From: Nemertoderma westbladi
Taxonomy: Eukaryota > Xenacoelomorpha > Nemertodermatida > Nemertodermatidae
Assembly: GCA_032718475.1 (NCBI GenBank)
Contig: JAUCBJ010000745.1
Coordinates: 1-41,835 of the forward strand
Direction: 5' to 3'
DNA length: 41,835 nt
A model generated the notes under the pieces. That model did no database searches, was not told where the DNA came from, and worked only from the letters and a program-made list of their open reading frames with translations. Positions 28,750 to 41,124 of the stretch are shown here, piece by piece (the stretch's first letter is position 1; every line of letters starts with the position of its first letter). Made by a program: the position numbers and the translations under genes.

Positions 28750-28957
28750 GGCCTGGGGTCCATCCGCATGAGATCGAGGTCAACGTCTCGGCATCGACCA
28801 GGCGGCAGCCTCTCAGATCGACCAACAGGTTGTTGGCTCGGAAGAATTCGGCTCCGAGGAGAGGCTGGGTGACGTACGCAACTATGAATCGCCACTCGAA
28901 CTGGCGGGTCCCGAAACGCAGTGGAATTGTGCGTGGTCCGTAGGTCCTGATTGAGCG
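28690..28957 (-). pseudogene. Gypsy aspartic protease, C-terminal part
   Basis: Minus strand: IPLRFGTRQFEWRFIVAYV, 'QPLLGAEFFRANNLLVDLRG', 'RLVDAETLTSI'. This is the flap-to-C-terminal half of a gypsy protease. The catalytic D-S/T-G half lies beyond the junction at 28957 and is lost. Confidence 0.75.
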
Positions 28958-29001
28958 CAAGCGATCTTGATCTGTTCGATGAACCCACCGCTGATAAGGA
29001 G
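28958..29001 (+). pseudogene. Array exon copy 0 (3' 44 nt only)
   Basis: Last 44 nt of the repeated exon, with intact donor GAG|GTAAAT. Its 5' part is replaced by gypsy sequence at 28957, so it has no acceptor. It carries the Phe variant at residue 35 (CTG TTC GAT). Confidence 0.7.
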
Positions 29002-29060
29002 GTAAATTTACACACTTATATTATTTTGATGATAAATTTAAATATTTAGTTGATGATTAA

Positions 29061-30480
29061 TTGTGGCATTTGTTTGTGTATGTCAGTCACAAAATTATTG
29101 CAATTGTTAGCAGCTGCCACAACATTTTGGTATTAGTTTGTGGCTGTCACAACATTACGACAATAATTGTTTGTGACTGTCACAACATTACGACAATAAT
29201 TGTTTGTGGCTGTCACAACATTACGACAATAATTGTTTGTGACTGTCACAACATTACGACAATTGTTTGTGGCTGTCACAAAATTACGACAATTGTTTGT
29301 AGCTGTCACAACATTACGACAATTGTTTGTAGCTATCACAACATTCGGACAATTGTTTGTGGCTGTCACAACATTACGACAATTGTTTGTGGCTGTCACA
29401 AAATTACGACAATTGTTTGTAGCTGTTACAACATTACGACAATTGTTTGTAGCTATCACAACATTAGGACAATTGTTTGTGGCTGTCACAACATTACGAC
29501 AATTGTTTGTGGCTGTCACAAAATTACGACAATTGTTTGTAGCTGTCACAACATTACGACAATTGTTTGTAGCTATCACAACATTCGGACAATTGTTTGT
29601 GGCTGTCACAAAATTACTACAATTGTTTGTGGCTGTCACAACATTACGACAATTGTTTGTAGTTGTCACTACATTACGACAATTGTTTGTAGCTGTCACA
29701 ACATTCATACAATTGTTTGTTGCTGTCACAACATTTGTACGATTGTTTGTTGCTGTCACAACATTTGTACGATTGTTTGTAGCTGTCACAACATTACGAG
29801 AATTGTTTGTAGCTGTCACAACATTCATACAATTGTTTGTTGCTGTCACAACATTTGTACGATTGTTTGTGGCTGTCACAACATTACGACAATTGTTTGT
29901 AGCTGTCACAACATTCGTACAATTGTTTGTGGCTGTCACAACATTGCGACAATTGTTTGTGGCTGTCACAACATTGCGACAATTGTTTGTAGCTGTCACA
30001 ACATTACGACAATTGTTTGTTGCTGTCACAACATTACGACAATTGTTTGTGGCTGTAACAACATTGCGACAATTGTTTGTGGCTGTCACAACATTACGAC
30101 AATTGTTTGTGACTGTCACAACATTACTACAATTGTTTGTAGCTGTCACAAGATTGCGACAATTGTTTGTGGCTGTCACAATATTGCGACAATTGTTTTT
30201 GGCTGTCACAACATTACGACAATTGTTTGTGGCTGTCACAACATTCGGACAATTGTTTTTGGCTGTCACAACATTACGACAATTGTTTGTGACTGTTACA
30301 ACATTGCGACAATTGTTTGTGGCTGTCACAACATTCGGACAATTGTTTGTGGCAGTCCCAACATTGCGACAAATGTTTGTGGCTGTCACAACATTCAGAC
30401 AATTGTTTGTGGCTGTTACAAAATTACTACAATTGATTGTGGCTGTCACAATATTCCGAAGTTGTTTGTGACTGTCCCAA
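29061..30480 (+). repeat. Minisatellite block 1
   Basis: About 47 tandem units of ACAATTGTTTGTGGCTGTCA + CAACATTACG (30 bp), the first few being 33 bp through an extra ATA (ACAATAATTG). As all unit lengths are multiples of three, reading frames stay open on both strands (10-residue periodic HNITTIVCGC, LFVAVTTLRQ and, on the minus strand, NNCRNVVTAT). These frames begin at TTG or in mid-array and are not taken as genes. Confidence 0.95.
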
Positions 30481-30531
30481 CACAGTTAGTTTTAGCTGTA
30501 AGATTTTGTGTGTGAAACTACCATGGTAAGA

Positions 30532-30559
30532 GGTTTGCAAGAGTTACTTTTTGCAAACC
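30532..30559. other. Conserved hairpin upstream of each array exon
   Basis: GGTTTGCAA, a 10-nt loop and TTGCAAACC form a perfect 9-bp stem. It lies 77 nt before the exon in every copy checked (for example 32267 and 41176) and is unchanged between units. Confidence 0.75.
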
Positions 30560-30608
30560 TGCAAGCATTGTTTATTAACACAATCCAATGTATCTATATT
30601 TTTTCTAG

Positions 30609-30736
30609 TTTAACGAAGAAATTGACGACTAACGGATAATATTCCGTTGATATTGGGTGGCTCTGCTGCTCCTGATAAGCAACCGATCTGCACAAGCGAT
30701 CTTGATCTGTTCGATGAACCCACCGCTGATAAGGAG
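30609..30736 (+). pseudogene. Array exon copy 1 (1-nt deletion, early stop)
   Basis: 128 nt. One base is missing after GACGAC, so the frame reads TAA at codon 8. Splice signals TTTTTTCTAG and GAG|GTAAAT are intact. Variants: Ala codon at residue 20, Phe at 35. If included in an mRNA it would truncate the protein; skipping it would keep the frame. Confidence 0.65.
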
Positions 30737-30795
30737 GTAAATTTACACACTTATATTATTTTGATGATAAATTTAAATATTTAGTTGATGATTAA

Positions 30796-32215
30796 TTGTG
30801 GCATTTGTTTGTGTATGTCAGTCACAAAATTATTGCAATTGTTAGCAGCTGCCACAACATTTTGGTATTAGTTTGTGGCTGTCACAACATTACGACAATA
30901 ATTGTTTGTGACTGTCACAACATTACGACAATAATTGTTTGTGGCTGTCACAACATTACGACAATAATTGTTTGTGACTGTCACAACATTACGACAATTG
31001 TTTGTGGCTGTCACAAAATTACGACAATTGTTTGTAGCTGTCACAACATTACGACAATTGTTTGTAGCTATCACAACATTCGGACAATTGTTTGTGGCTG
31101 TCACAACATTACGACAATTGTTTGTGGCTGTCACAAAATTACGACAATTGTTTGTAGCTGTTACAACATTACGACAATTGTTTGTAGCTATCACAACATT
31201 AGGACAATTGTTTGTGGCTGTCACAACATTACGACAATTGTTTGTGGCTGTCACAAAATTACGACAATTGTTTGTAGCTGTCACAACATTACGACAATTG
31301 TTTGTAGCTATCACAACATTCGGACAATTGTTTGTGGCTGTCACAAAATTACTACAATTGTTTGTGGCTGTCACAACATTACGACAATTGTTTGTAGTTG
31401 TCACTACATTACGACAATTGTTTGTAGCTGTCACAACATTCATACAATTGTTTGTTGCTGTCACAACATTTGTACGATTGTTTGTTGCTGTCACAACATT
31501 TGTACGATTGTTTGTAGCTGTCACAACATTACGAGAATTGTTTGTAGCTGTCACAACATTCATACAATTGTTTGTTGCTGTCACAACATTTGTACGATTG
31601 TTTGTGGCTGTCACAACATTACGACAATTGTTTGTAGCTGTCACAACATTCGTACAATTGTTTGTGGCTGTCACAACATTGCGACAATTGTTTGTGGCTG
31701 TCACAACATTGCGACAATTGTTTGTAGCTGTCACAACATTACGACAATTGTTTGTTGCTGTCACAACATTACGACAATTGTTTGTGGCTGTAACAACATT
31801 GCGACAATTGTTTGTGGCTGTCACAACATTACGACAATTGTTTGTGACTGTCACAACATTACTACAATTGTTTGTAGCTGTCACAAGATTGCGACAATTG
31901 TTTGTGGCTGTCACAATATTGCGACAATTGTTTTTGGCTGTCACAACATTACGACAATTGTTTGTGGCTGTCACAACATTCGGACAATTGTTTTTGGCTG
32001 TCACAACATTACGACAATTGTTTGTGACTGTTACAACATTGCGACAATTGTTTGTGGCTGTCACAACATTCGGACAATTGTTTGTGGCAGTCCCAACATT
32101 GCGACAAATGTTTGTGGCTGTCACAACATTCAGACAATTGTTTGTGGCTGTTACAAAATTACTACAATTGATTGTGGCTGTCACAATATTCCGAAGTTGT
32201 TTGTGACTGTCCCAA
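30796..32215 (+). repeat. Minisatellite block 2
   Basis: Essentially identical to block 1, unit for unit, including the same variant units (CATTCGGAC, CATTCATAC, CATTTGTACG), so whole 1.7-kb units were duplicated rather than the minisatellite re-amplified. Confidence 0.95.
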
Positions 32216-32343
32216 CACAGTTAGTTTTAGCTGTACGATTTTGTGTGTGAAACTACCATAGTAAGAGGTTTGCAAGAGTTACTTTTTGCAAACCTGCAAG
32301 CATTGTTTATTAACACAATCCAATGTATCTATATTTTTTCTAG

Positions 32344-32472
32344 TTTAACGAAGAAATTGACGACATAACGGATAATATTCCGTTGATATTGGGTGGCTCT
32401 GATGCTCCTGATAAGCAACCGATCTGCACAAGCGATCTTGATCTGCTCGATGAACCCACCGCTGATAAGGAG
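32344..32472 (+). CDS. Array exon copy 2 (intact, 43 codons)
   Basis: 129 nt between TTTTTTCTAG and GAG|GTAAAT, open in the frame that starts at the first base: FNEEIDDITDNIPLILGGSD for residues 1-20, ending DLDLLDEPTADKE. Thirteen Asp/Glu and only two Lys make it strongly acidic; one Cys at 28. Both ends are at phase 0, so copies can be joined or skipped in frame. The other two plus-strand frames are closed. I do not recognise a domain. Residue 20 is Asp and residue 35 Leu in this copy. Confidence 0.6.
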
Positions 32473-32531
32473 GTAAATTTACACACTTATATTATTTTGA
32501 TGATAAATTTAAATATTTAGTTGATGATTAA

Positions 32532-33951
32532 TTGTGGCATTTGTTTGTGTATGTCAGTCACAAAATTATTGCAATTGTTAGCAGCTGCCACAACATTTTG
32601 GTATTAGTTTGTGGCTGTCACAACATTACGACAATAATTGTTTGTGACTGTCACAACATTACGACAATAATTGTTTGTGGCTGTCACAACATTACGACAA
32701 TAATTGTTTGTGACTGTCACAACATTACGACAATTGTTTGTGGCTGTCACAAAATTACGACAATTGTTTGTAGCTGTCACAACATTACGACAATTGTTTG
32801 TAGCTATCACAACATTCGGACAATTGTTTGTGGCTGTCACAACATTACGACAATTGTTTGTGGCTGTCACAAAATTACGACAATTGTTTGTAGCTGTCAC
32901 AACATTACGACAATTGTTTGTAGCTATCACAACATTAGGACAATTGTTTGTGGCTGTCACAACATTACGACAATTGTTTGTGGCTGTCACAAAATTACGA
33001 CAATTGTTTGTAGCTGTCACAACATTACGACAATTGTTTGTAGCTATCACAACATTCGGACAATTGTTTGTGGCTGTCACAAAATTACTACAATTGTTTG
33101 TGGCTGTCACAACATTACGACAATTGTTTGTAGTTGTCACTACATTACGACAATTGTTTGTAGCTGTCACAACATTCATACAATTGTTTGTTGCTGTCAC
33201 AACATTTGTACGATTGTTTGTTGCTGTCACAACATTTGTACGATTGTTTGTAGCTGTCACAACATTACGAGAATTGTTTGTAGCTGTCACAACATTCATA
33301 CAATTGTTTGTTGCTGTCACAACATTTGTACGATTGTTTGTGGCTGTCACAACATTACGACAATTGTTTGTAGCTGTCACAACATTCGTACAATTGTTTG
33401 TGGCTGTCACAACATTGCGACAATTGTTTGTGGCTGTCACAACATTGCGACAATTGTTTGTAGCTGTCACAACATTACGACAATTGTTTGTTGCTGTCAC
33501 AACATTACGACAATTGTTTGTGGCTGTAACAACATTGCGACAATTGTTTGTGGCTGTCACAACATTACGACAATTGTTTGTGACTGTCACAACATTACTA
33601 CAATTGTTTGTAGCTGTCACAAGATTGCGACAATTGTTTGTGGCTGTCACAATATTGCGACAATTGTTTTTGGCTGTCACAACATTACGACAATTGTTTG
33701 TGGCTGTCACAACATTCGGACAATTGTTTTTGGCTGTCACAACATTACGACAATTGTTTGTGACTGTTACAACATTGCGACAATTGTTTGTGGCTGTCAC
33801 AACATTCGGACAATTGTTTGTGGCAGTCCCAACATTGCGACAAATGTTTGTGGCTGTCACAACATTCAGACAATTGTTTGTGGCTGTTACAAAATTACTA
33901 CAATTGATTGTGGCTGTCACAATATTCCGAAGTTGTTTGTGACTGTCCCAA
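32532..33951 (+). repeat. Minisatellite block 3
   Basis: As blocks 1 and 2, with a C instead of T in one unit (GCTGTCACAAC at ~32899 where blocks 1, 2 and 4 have GCTGTTACAAC). Confidence 0.95.
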
Positions 33952-34079
33952 CACAGTTAGTTTTAGCTGTAAGATTTTGTGTGTGAAACTACCATGGTAA
34001 GAGGTTTGCAAGAGTTACTTTTTGCAAACCTGCAAGCATTGTTTATTAACACAATCCAATGTATCTATATTTTTTCTAG

Positions 34080-34207
34080 TTTAACGAAGAAATTGACGAC
34101 TAACGGATAATATTCCGTTGATATTGGGTGGCTCTGCTGCTCCTGATAAGCAACCGATCTGCACAAGCGATCTTGATCTGTTCGATGAACCCACCGCTGA
34201 TAAGGAG
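34080..34207 (+). pseudogene. Array exon copy 3 (same deletion as copy 1)
   Basis: 128 nt, identical to copy 1: the base after GACGAC is missing, TAA at codon 8, Ala20, Phe35. Copies 1 and 3 alternate with the intact copies 2 and 4. Confidence 0.65.
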
Positions 34208-34266
34208 GTAAATTTACACACTTATATTATTTTGATGATAAATTTAAATATTTAGTTGATGATTAA

Positions 34267-35686
34267 TTGTGGCATTTGTTTGTGTATGTCAGTCACAAAA
34301 TTATTGCAATTGTTAGCAGCTGCCACAACATTTTGGTATTAGTTTGTGGCTGTCACAACATTACGACAATAATTGTTTGTGACTGTCACAACATTACGAC
34401 AATAATTGTTTGTGGCTGTCACAACATTACGACAATAATTGTTTGTGACTGTCACAACATTACGACAATTGTTTGTGGCTGTCACAAAATTACGACAATT
34501 GTTTGTAGCTGTCACAACATTACGACAATTGTTTGTAGCTATCACAACATTCGGACAATTGTTTGTGGCTGTCACAACATTACGACAATTGTTTGTGGCT
34601 GTCACAAAATTACGACAATTGTTTGTAGCTGTTACAACATTACGACAATTGTTTGTAGCTATCACAACATTAGGACAATTGTTTGTGGCTGTCACAACAT
34701 TACGACAATTGTTTGTGGCTGTCACAAAATTACGACAATTGTTTGTAGCTGTCACAACATTACGACAATTGTTTGTAGCTATCACAACATTCGGACAATT
34801 GTTTGTGGCTGTCACAAAATTACTACAATTGTTTGTGGCTGTCACAACATTACGACAATTGTTTGTAGTTGTCACTACATTACGACAATTGTTTGTAGCT
34901 GTCACAACATTCATACAATTGTTTGTTGCTGTCACAACATTTGTACGATTGTTTGTTGCTGTCACAACATTTGTACGATTGTTTGTAGCTGTCACAACAT
35001 TACGAGAATTGTTTGTAGCTGTCACAACATTCATACAATTGTTTGTTGCTGTCACAACATTTGTACGATTGTTTGTGGCTGTCACAACATTACGACAATT
35101 GTTTGTAGCTGTCACAACATTCGTACAATTGTTTGTGGCTGTCACAACATTGCGACAATTGTTTGTGGCTGTCACAACATTGCGACAATTGTTTGTAGCT
35201 GTCACAACATTACGACAATTGTTTGTTGCTGTCACAACATTACGACAATTGTTTGTGGCTGTAACAACATTGCGACAATTGTTTGTGGCTGTCACAACAT
35301 TACGACAATTGTTTGTGACTGTCACAACATTACTACAATTGTTTGTAGCTGTCACAAGATTGCGACAATTGTTTGTGGCTGTCACAATATTGCGACAATT
35401 GTTTTTGGCTGTCACAACATTACGACAATTGTTTGTGGCTGTCACAACATTCGGACAATTGTTTTTGGCTGTCACAACATTACGACAATTGTTTGTGACT
35501 GTTACAACATTGCGACAATTGTTTGTGGCTGTCACAACATTCGGACAATTGTTTGTGGCAGTCCCAACATTGCGACAAATGTTTGTGGCTGTCACAACAT
35601 TCAGACAATTGTTTGTGGCTGTTACAAAATTACTACAATTGATTGTGGCTGTCACAATATTCCGAAGTTGTTTGTGACTGTCCCAA
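34267..35686 (+). repeat. Minisatellite block 4
   Basis: Same unit order as blocks 1 and 2. Confidence 0.95.
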
Positions 35687-35814
35687 CACAGTTAGTTTTA
35701 GCTGTACGATTTTGTGTGTGAAACTACCATAGTAAGAGGTTTGCAAGAGTTACTTTTTGCAAACCTGCAAGCATTGTTTATTAACACAATCCAATGTATC
35801 TATATTTTTTCTAG

Positions 35815-35943
35815 TTTAACGAAGAAATTGACGACATAACGGATAATATTCCGTTGATATTGGGTGGCTCTGATGCTCCTGATAAGCAACCGATCTGCAC
35901 AAGCGATCTTGATCTGCTCGATGAACCCACCGCTGATAAGGAG
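35815..35943 (+). CDS. Array exon copy 4 (intact)
   Basis: 129 nt, identical to copy 2 (Asp20, Leu35) with the same splice signals. The intron after it (35944-37580) is 30 bp longer than the preceding ones. Confidence 0.6.
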
Positions 35944-36002
35944 GTAAATTTACACACTTATATTATTTTGATGATAAATTTAAATATTTAGTTGATGATT
36001 AA

Positions 36003-37452
36003 TTGTGGCATTTGTTTGTGTATGTCAGTCACAAAATTATTGCAATTGTTAGCAGCTGCCACAACATTTTGGTATTAGTTTGTGGCTGTCACAACATTAC
36101 GACAATAATTGTTTGTGACTGTCACAACATTACGACAATAATTGTTTGTGGCTGTCACAACATTACGACAATAATTGTTTGTGACTGTCACAACATTACG
36201 ACAATTGTTTGTGGCTGTCACAAAATTACGACAATTGTTTGTAGCTGTCACAACATTACGACAATTGTTTGTAGCTATCACAACATTCGGACAATTGTTT
36301 GTGGCTGTCACAACATTACGACAATTGTTTGTGGCTGTCACAAAATTACGACAATTGTTTGTAGCTGTCACAACATTACGACAATTGTTTGTAGCTATCA
36401 CAACATTAGGACAATTGTTTGTGGCTGTCACAACATTACGACAATTGTTTGTGGCTGTCACAAAATTACGACAATTGTTTGTAGCTGTCACAACATTACG
36501 ACAATTGTTTGTAGCTATCACAACATTCGGACAATTGTTTGTGGCTGTCACAAAATTACTACAATTGTTTGTGGCTGTCACAACATTACGACAATTGTTT
36601 GTAGTTGTCACTACATTACGACAATTGTTTGTAGCTATCACAACATTCATACAATTGTTTGTAGCTGTCACAACATTCATACAATTGTTTGTTGCTGTCA
36701 CAACATTTGTACGATTGTTTGTTGCTGTCACAACATTTGTACGATTGTTTGTAGCTGTCACAACATTACGACAATTGTTTGTAGCTGTCACAACATTCAT
36801 ACAATTGTTTGTTGCTGTCACAACATTTGTACGATTGTTTGTGGCTGTCACAACATTACGACAATTGTTTGTAGCTGTCACAACATTCGTACAATTGTTT
36901 GTGGCTGTCACAACATTGCGACAATTGTTTGTGGCTGTCACAACATTGCGACAATTGTTTGTAGCTGTCACAACATTACGACAATTGTTTGTTGCTGTCA
37001 CAACATTACGACAATTGTTTGTGGCTGTAACAACATTGCGACAATTGTTTGTGGCTGTCACAACATTACGACAATTGTTTGTGACTGTCACAACATTACT
37101 ACAATTGTTTGTAGCTGTCACAAGATTGCGACAATTGTTTGTGGCTGTCACAATATTGCGACAATTGTTTTTGGCTGTCACAACATTACGACAATTGTTT
37201 GTGGCTGTCACAACATTCGGACAATTGTTTTTGGCTGTCACAACATTACGACAATTGTTTGTGACTGTTACAACATTGCGACAATTGTTTGTGGCTGTCA
37301 CAACATTCGGACAATTGTTTGTGGCAGTCCCAACATTGCGACAAATGTTTGTGGCTGTCACAACATTCAGACAATTGTTTGTGGCTGTTACAAAATTACT
37401 ACAATTGATTGTGGCTGTCACAATATTCCGAAGTTGTTTGTGACTGTCCCAA
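36003..37452 (+). repeat. Minisatellite block 5 (one extra unit)
   Basis: As earlier blocks but with one additional 30-bp unit (two consecutive CATTCATAC units at ~36640-36690) and CGACAATTG where blocks 1-4 have CGAGAATTG. Confidence 0.95.
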
Positions 37453-37580
37453 CACAGTTAGTTTTAGCTGTACGATTTTGTGTGTGAAACTACCATAGTA
37501 AGAGGTTTGCAAGAGTTACTTTTTGCAAACCTGCAAGCATTGTTTATTAACACAATCCAATGTATCTATATTTTTTCTAG

Positions 37581-37709
37581 TTTAACGAAGAAATTGACGA
37601 CATAACGGATAATATTCCGTTGATATTGGGTGGCTCTGCTGCTCCTGATAAGCAACCGATCTGCACAAGCGATCTTGATCTGCTCGATGAACCCACCGCT
37701 GATAAGGAG
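37581..37709 (+). CDS. Array exon copy 5 (intact)
   Basis: 129 nt, open throughout; Ala at residue 20 and Leu at 35, a combination not found in copies 1-4. Splice signals unchanged. It is followed by the shortest intron (714 bp). Confidence 0.6.
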
Positions 37710-37768
37710 GTAAATTTACACACTTATATTATTTTGATGATAAATTTAAATATTTAGTTGATGATTAA

Positions 37769-38295
37769 TTGTGGCATTTGTTTGTGTATGTCAGTCACAA
37801 AATTATTGCAATTGTTAGCAGCTGCCACAACATTTAGGTATTAGTTTGTGGCTGTCACAACATTACGACAATAATTGTTTGTGACTGTCACAACATTACG
37901 ACAATAATTGTTTGTGGCTGTCACAACATTACGACAATAATTGTTTGTGGCTGTCACAACATTACTACAATTGTTTGTAGATGTCACAAGATTGCGATAA
38001 TTGTTTTTTGCTTTCACAACATAACGACAATAATTGTTTGTGGCTGTCACAAAATTACTACAATTGTTTGTGGCTGTCACAACATTGCGACAATTGTTTG
38101 TGGCTGTCACAACATTCGGACAATTGTTTGTGGCAGTCCCAACATTGCGACAAATGTTTGTGGCTGTCACAACATTCAGACAATTGTTTGTGGCTGTTAC
38201 AAAATTACTACAATTGATTGTGGCTGTCACAAAATTACTACAATTGATTGTGGCTGTCACAATTAATATTCCGAAGTTGTTTGTGACTGTCCCAA
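37769..38295 (+). repeat. Minisatellite block 6 (short)
   Basis: Only ~17 units. It keeps the 33-bp units at the start and the last units of the long blocks, and includes a TTTTTTGCTTTCACAACATA variant absent from blocks 1-5. The middle of the block is missing compared with a standard unit. Confidence 0.92.
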
Positions 38296-38423
38296 CACAG
38301 TTAGTTTTAGCTGTACGATTTTGTGTGTGAAACTACCATGGTAAGAGGTTTGCAAGAGTTACTTTTTGCAAACCTGCAAGCATTGTTTATTAACACAATC
38401 CAATGTATCTATATTTTTTCTAG

Positions 38424-38552
38424 TTTAACGAAGAAATTGACGACATAACGGATAATATTCCGTTGATATTGGGTGGCTCTGCTGCTCCTGATAAGCAACC
38501 GATCTGCACAAGCGATCTTGATCTGTTCGATGAACCCACCGCTGATAAGGAG
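38424..38552 (+). CDS. Array exon copy 6 (intact)
   Basis: 129 nt, open; Ala20 and Phe35. Splice signals unchanged. Confidence 0.6.
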
Positions 38553-38611
38553 GTAAATTTACACACTTATATTATTTTGATGATAAATTTAAATATTTAG
38601 TTGGTGATTAA

Positions 38612-39972
38612 TTGTGGCATTTGTTTGTGTATGTCAGTCACAAAATTATTGCAATTGTTAGCAGCTGCCACAACATTTTGGTATTAGTTTGTGGCTGTCA
38701 CAACATTACGACAATAATTGTTTGTGACTGTCACAACATTACGACAATAATTGTTTGTGGCTGTCACAACATTACGACAATAATTGTTTGTGACTGTCAC
38801 AACATTTCGACAATTGTTTGTGGCTGTCACAAAATTACGACAATTGCTTGTAGCTGTCACAACATTACGACAATTGTTTGTAGCTATCACAACATTCGGA
38901 CAATTGTTTGTGGCTGTCACAACATTACGACAATTGTTTGTGGCTGTCACAAAATTACGACAATTGTTTGTAGCTGTCACAACATTACGACAATTGTTTG
39001 TAGCTATCACAACATTAGGACAATTGTTTGTGGCTGTCACAACATTACGACAATTGTTTGTGGCTGTCACAAAATTACGACAATTGTTTGTAGCTGTCAC
39101 AACATTACGACAATTGTTTGTAGCTATCACAACATTCGGACAATTGTTTGTGGCTGTCACAAAATTACTACAATTGTTTGTGGCTGTCACAACATTACGA
39201 CAATTGTTTGTAGTTGTCACTACATTACGACAATTGTTTGTAGCTGTCACAACATTCATACAATTGTTTGTTGCTGTCACAACATTTGTACGATTGTTTG
39301 TTGCTTTCACAACATTTGTACGATTGTTTGTAGCTGTCACAACATTACGACAATTGTTTGTAGCTGTCACAACATTCATACAATTGTTTGTTGCTGTCAC
39401 AACATTTGTACGATTGTTTGTGGCTGTCACAACATTACGACAATTGTTTGTAGCTGTCACAACATTCGTACAATTGTTTGTGGCTGTCACAACATTGCGA
39501 CAATTGTTTGTGGCTGTCACAACATTGCGACAATTGTTTGTAGCTGTCACAACATTACGACAATTGTTTGTTGCTGTCACAACATTACGACAATTGTTTG
39601 TGGCTGTAACAACATTGCGACAATTGTTTGTGGCTGTCACAACATTACGACAATTGTTTGTGACTGTCACAACATTACTACAATTGTTTGTAGCTGTCAC
39701 AAGATTGCGACAATTGTTTGTGGCTGTCACAATATTGCGACAATTGTTTTTGGCTGTCACAACATTACGACAATTGTTTGTGGCTGTCACAACATTCGGA
39801 CAATTGTTTTTGGCTGTCACAACATTACGACAATTGTTTGTGGCAGTCCCAACATTGCGACAATTGTTTGTGGCTGTCACAACATTCAGACAATTGTTTG
39901 TGGCTGTTACAAAATTACTACAATTGATTGTGGCTGTCACAATATTCCGAAGTTGTTTGTGACTGTCCCAAC
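38612..39972 (+). repeat. Minisatellite block 7
   Basis: Long block with two units fewer than block 1 near its end and a few private substitutions (CAATTGCTTG at ~38841, GCTTTCAC at ~39304). Confidence 0.93.
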
Positions 39973-40097
39973 ACAGTTAGTTTTAGCTGTACGATTTTGT
40001 GTGTGAAACTACCATAGTAAGAGGTTTGCAAGAGTTACTTTTTGCAAACCTGCAAGCATTGTTTAAACACAATCCAATGTATCTATATTTTTTCTAG

Positions 40098-40226
40098 TTT
40101 AACGAAGAAATTGACGACATAACGGATAATATTCCGTTGATATTGGGTGGCTCTGCTGCTCCTGATAAGCAACCGATCTGCACAAGCGATCTTGATCTGC
40201 TCGATGAACCCACCGCTGATAAGAAG
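40098..40226 (+). CDS. Array exon copy 7 (intact, Lys at last codon)
   Basis: 129 nt, open; Ala20, Leu35. The last codon is AAG instead of GAG, so Glu43 becomes Lys and the donor context is AAG|GTAAAT. Four bases are missing in the upstream intron (GTTTAAACAC instead of GTTTATTAACAC), which removes the TTAAC branch-like site. Confidence 0.58.
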
Positions 40227-40285
40227 GTAAATTTACACACTTATATTATTTTGATGATAAATTTAAATATTTAGTTGATGATTAA

Positions 40286-41124
40286 TTGTGGCATTTGTTT
40301 GTGTATGTCAGTCACAAAATTATTGCAATTGTTAGCAGCTGCCACAACATTTAGGTATTAGTTTGTGGCTGTCATAACATTACGACAATAATTGTTTGTG
40401 ACTGTCACAACATTACGACAATAATTGTTTGTGGCTGTCACAACATTACGACAATAATTGTTTGTGGCTGTCACAACATTACTACAATTGTTTGTAGCTG
40501 TCACAAGATTGCGATAATTGTTTTTTGCTTTCACAACATAACGACAATAATTGTTTGTGGCTGTCACAAAATTACTACAATTGTTTGTGGCTGTCACAAC
40601 ATTGCGACAATTGTTTGTAGCTGTCACAACATTACGAAAATTGTTTGTAGTTGTCACTACATTACGACAATTGTTTGTAGCTGTCACAACATTACGACAA
40701 TAATTGTTTGTGACTGTCACAACATTACGACAATAATTGTTTGTGGCTGTCACAACATTACGACAATAATTGTTTGTGGCTGTCACAACATTACTACAAT
40801 TGTTTGTAGCTGTCACAAGATTGCGATAATTGTTTTTTGCTTTCACAACATAACGACAATAATTGTTTGTGGCTGTCACAAAATTACTACAATTGTTTGT
40901 GGCTGTCACAACATTGCGACAATTGTTTGTGGCTGTCACAACATTCGGACAATTGTTTGTGGCAGTCCCAACATTGCGACAAATGTTTGTGGCTGTCACA
41001 ACATTCAGACAATTGTTTGTGGCTGTTACAAAATTACTACAATTGATTGTGGCTGTCACAAAATTACTACAATTGATTGTGGCTGTCACAATTAATATTC
41101 CGAAGTTGTTTGTGACTGTCCCAA
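40286..41124 (+). repeat. Minisatellite block 8 with internal duplication
   Basis: About 27 units. A segment of ~230 bp around 40380-40610 is repeated ~312 bp further on (40690-40920), including the TTTTTTGCTTTCACAACATA variant, so a group of units was duplicated together. Confidence 0.92.

Larger units (their letters stand above)
26425..28957 (-). mobile_element. Truncated Ty3/gypsy pol region
   Basis: On the minus strand: protease end, reverse transcriptase, RNase H and integrase in gypsy order over 2.5 kb, with several frameshifts. No gag, no protease active site and no LTRs remain. The 3' side abuts a dispersed repeat and the 5' side abuts the tandem exon array. It is GC-richer than its surroundings. 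Confidence 0.85.

Noticed and set aside
26421-28872. Several plus-strand frames of 70-157 residues across the gypsy fragment
   Set aside because: The minus strand encodes recognisable protease, RT, RNase H and integrase; the plus frames are shadows of a GC-richer region.
29133-30449. Minus-strand 438-residue NNCRNVVTAT repeat protein
   Set aside because: Same reason; a by-product of the 30-bp period, and it has no start context.
29061-30515. A 484-residue plus-strand protein of HNITTIVCGC repeats, and equivalents in every array unit
   Set aside because: It starts at TTG, lies wholly in a minisatellite with a period divisible by three, and comparable frames are open on the opposite strand. 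It would also be intronic to the array exons.
30487-30526. A second small exon (40 nt) between AACACAG and CCATG|GTAAGA in each array unit
   Set aside because: The donor looks good, but 40 nt is not a multiple of three, so including it in tandem copies would break the frame; half of the units also change the context to CCATAGTAAG.
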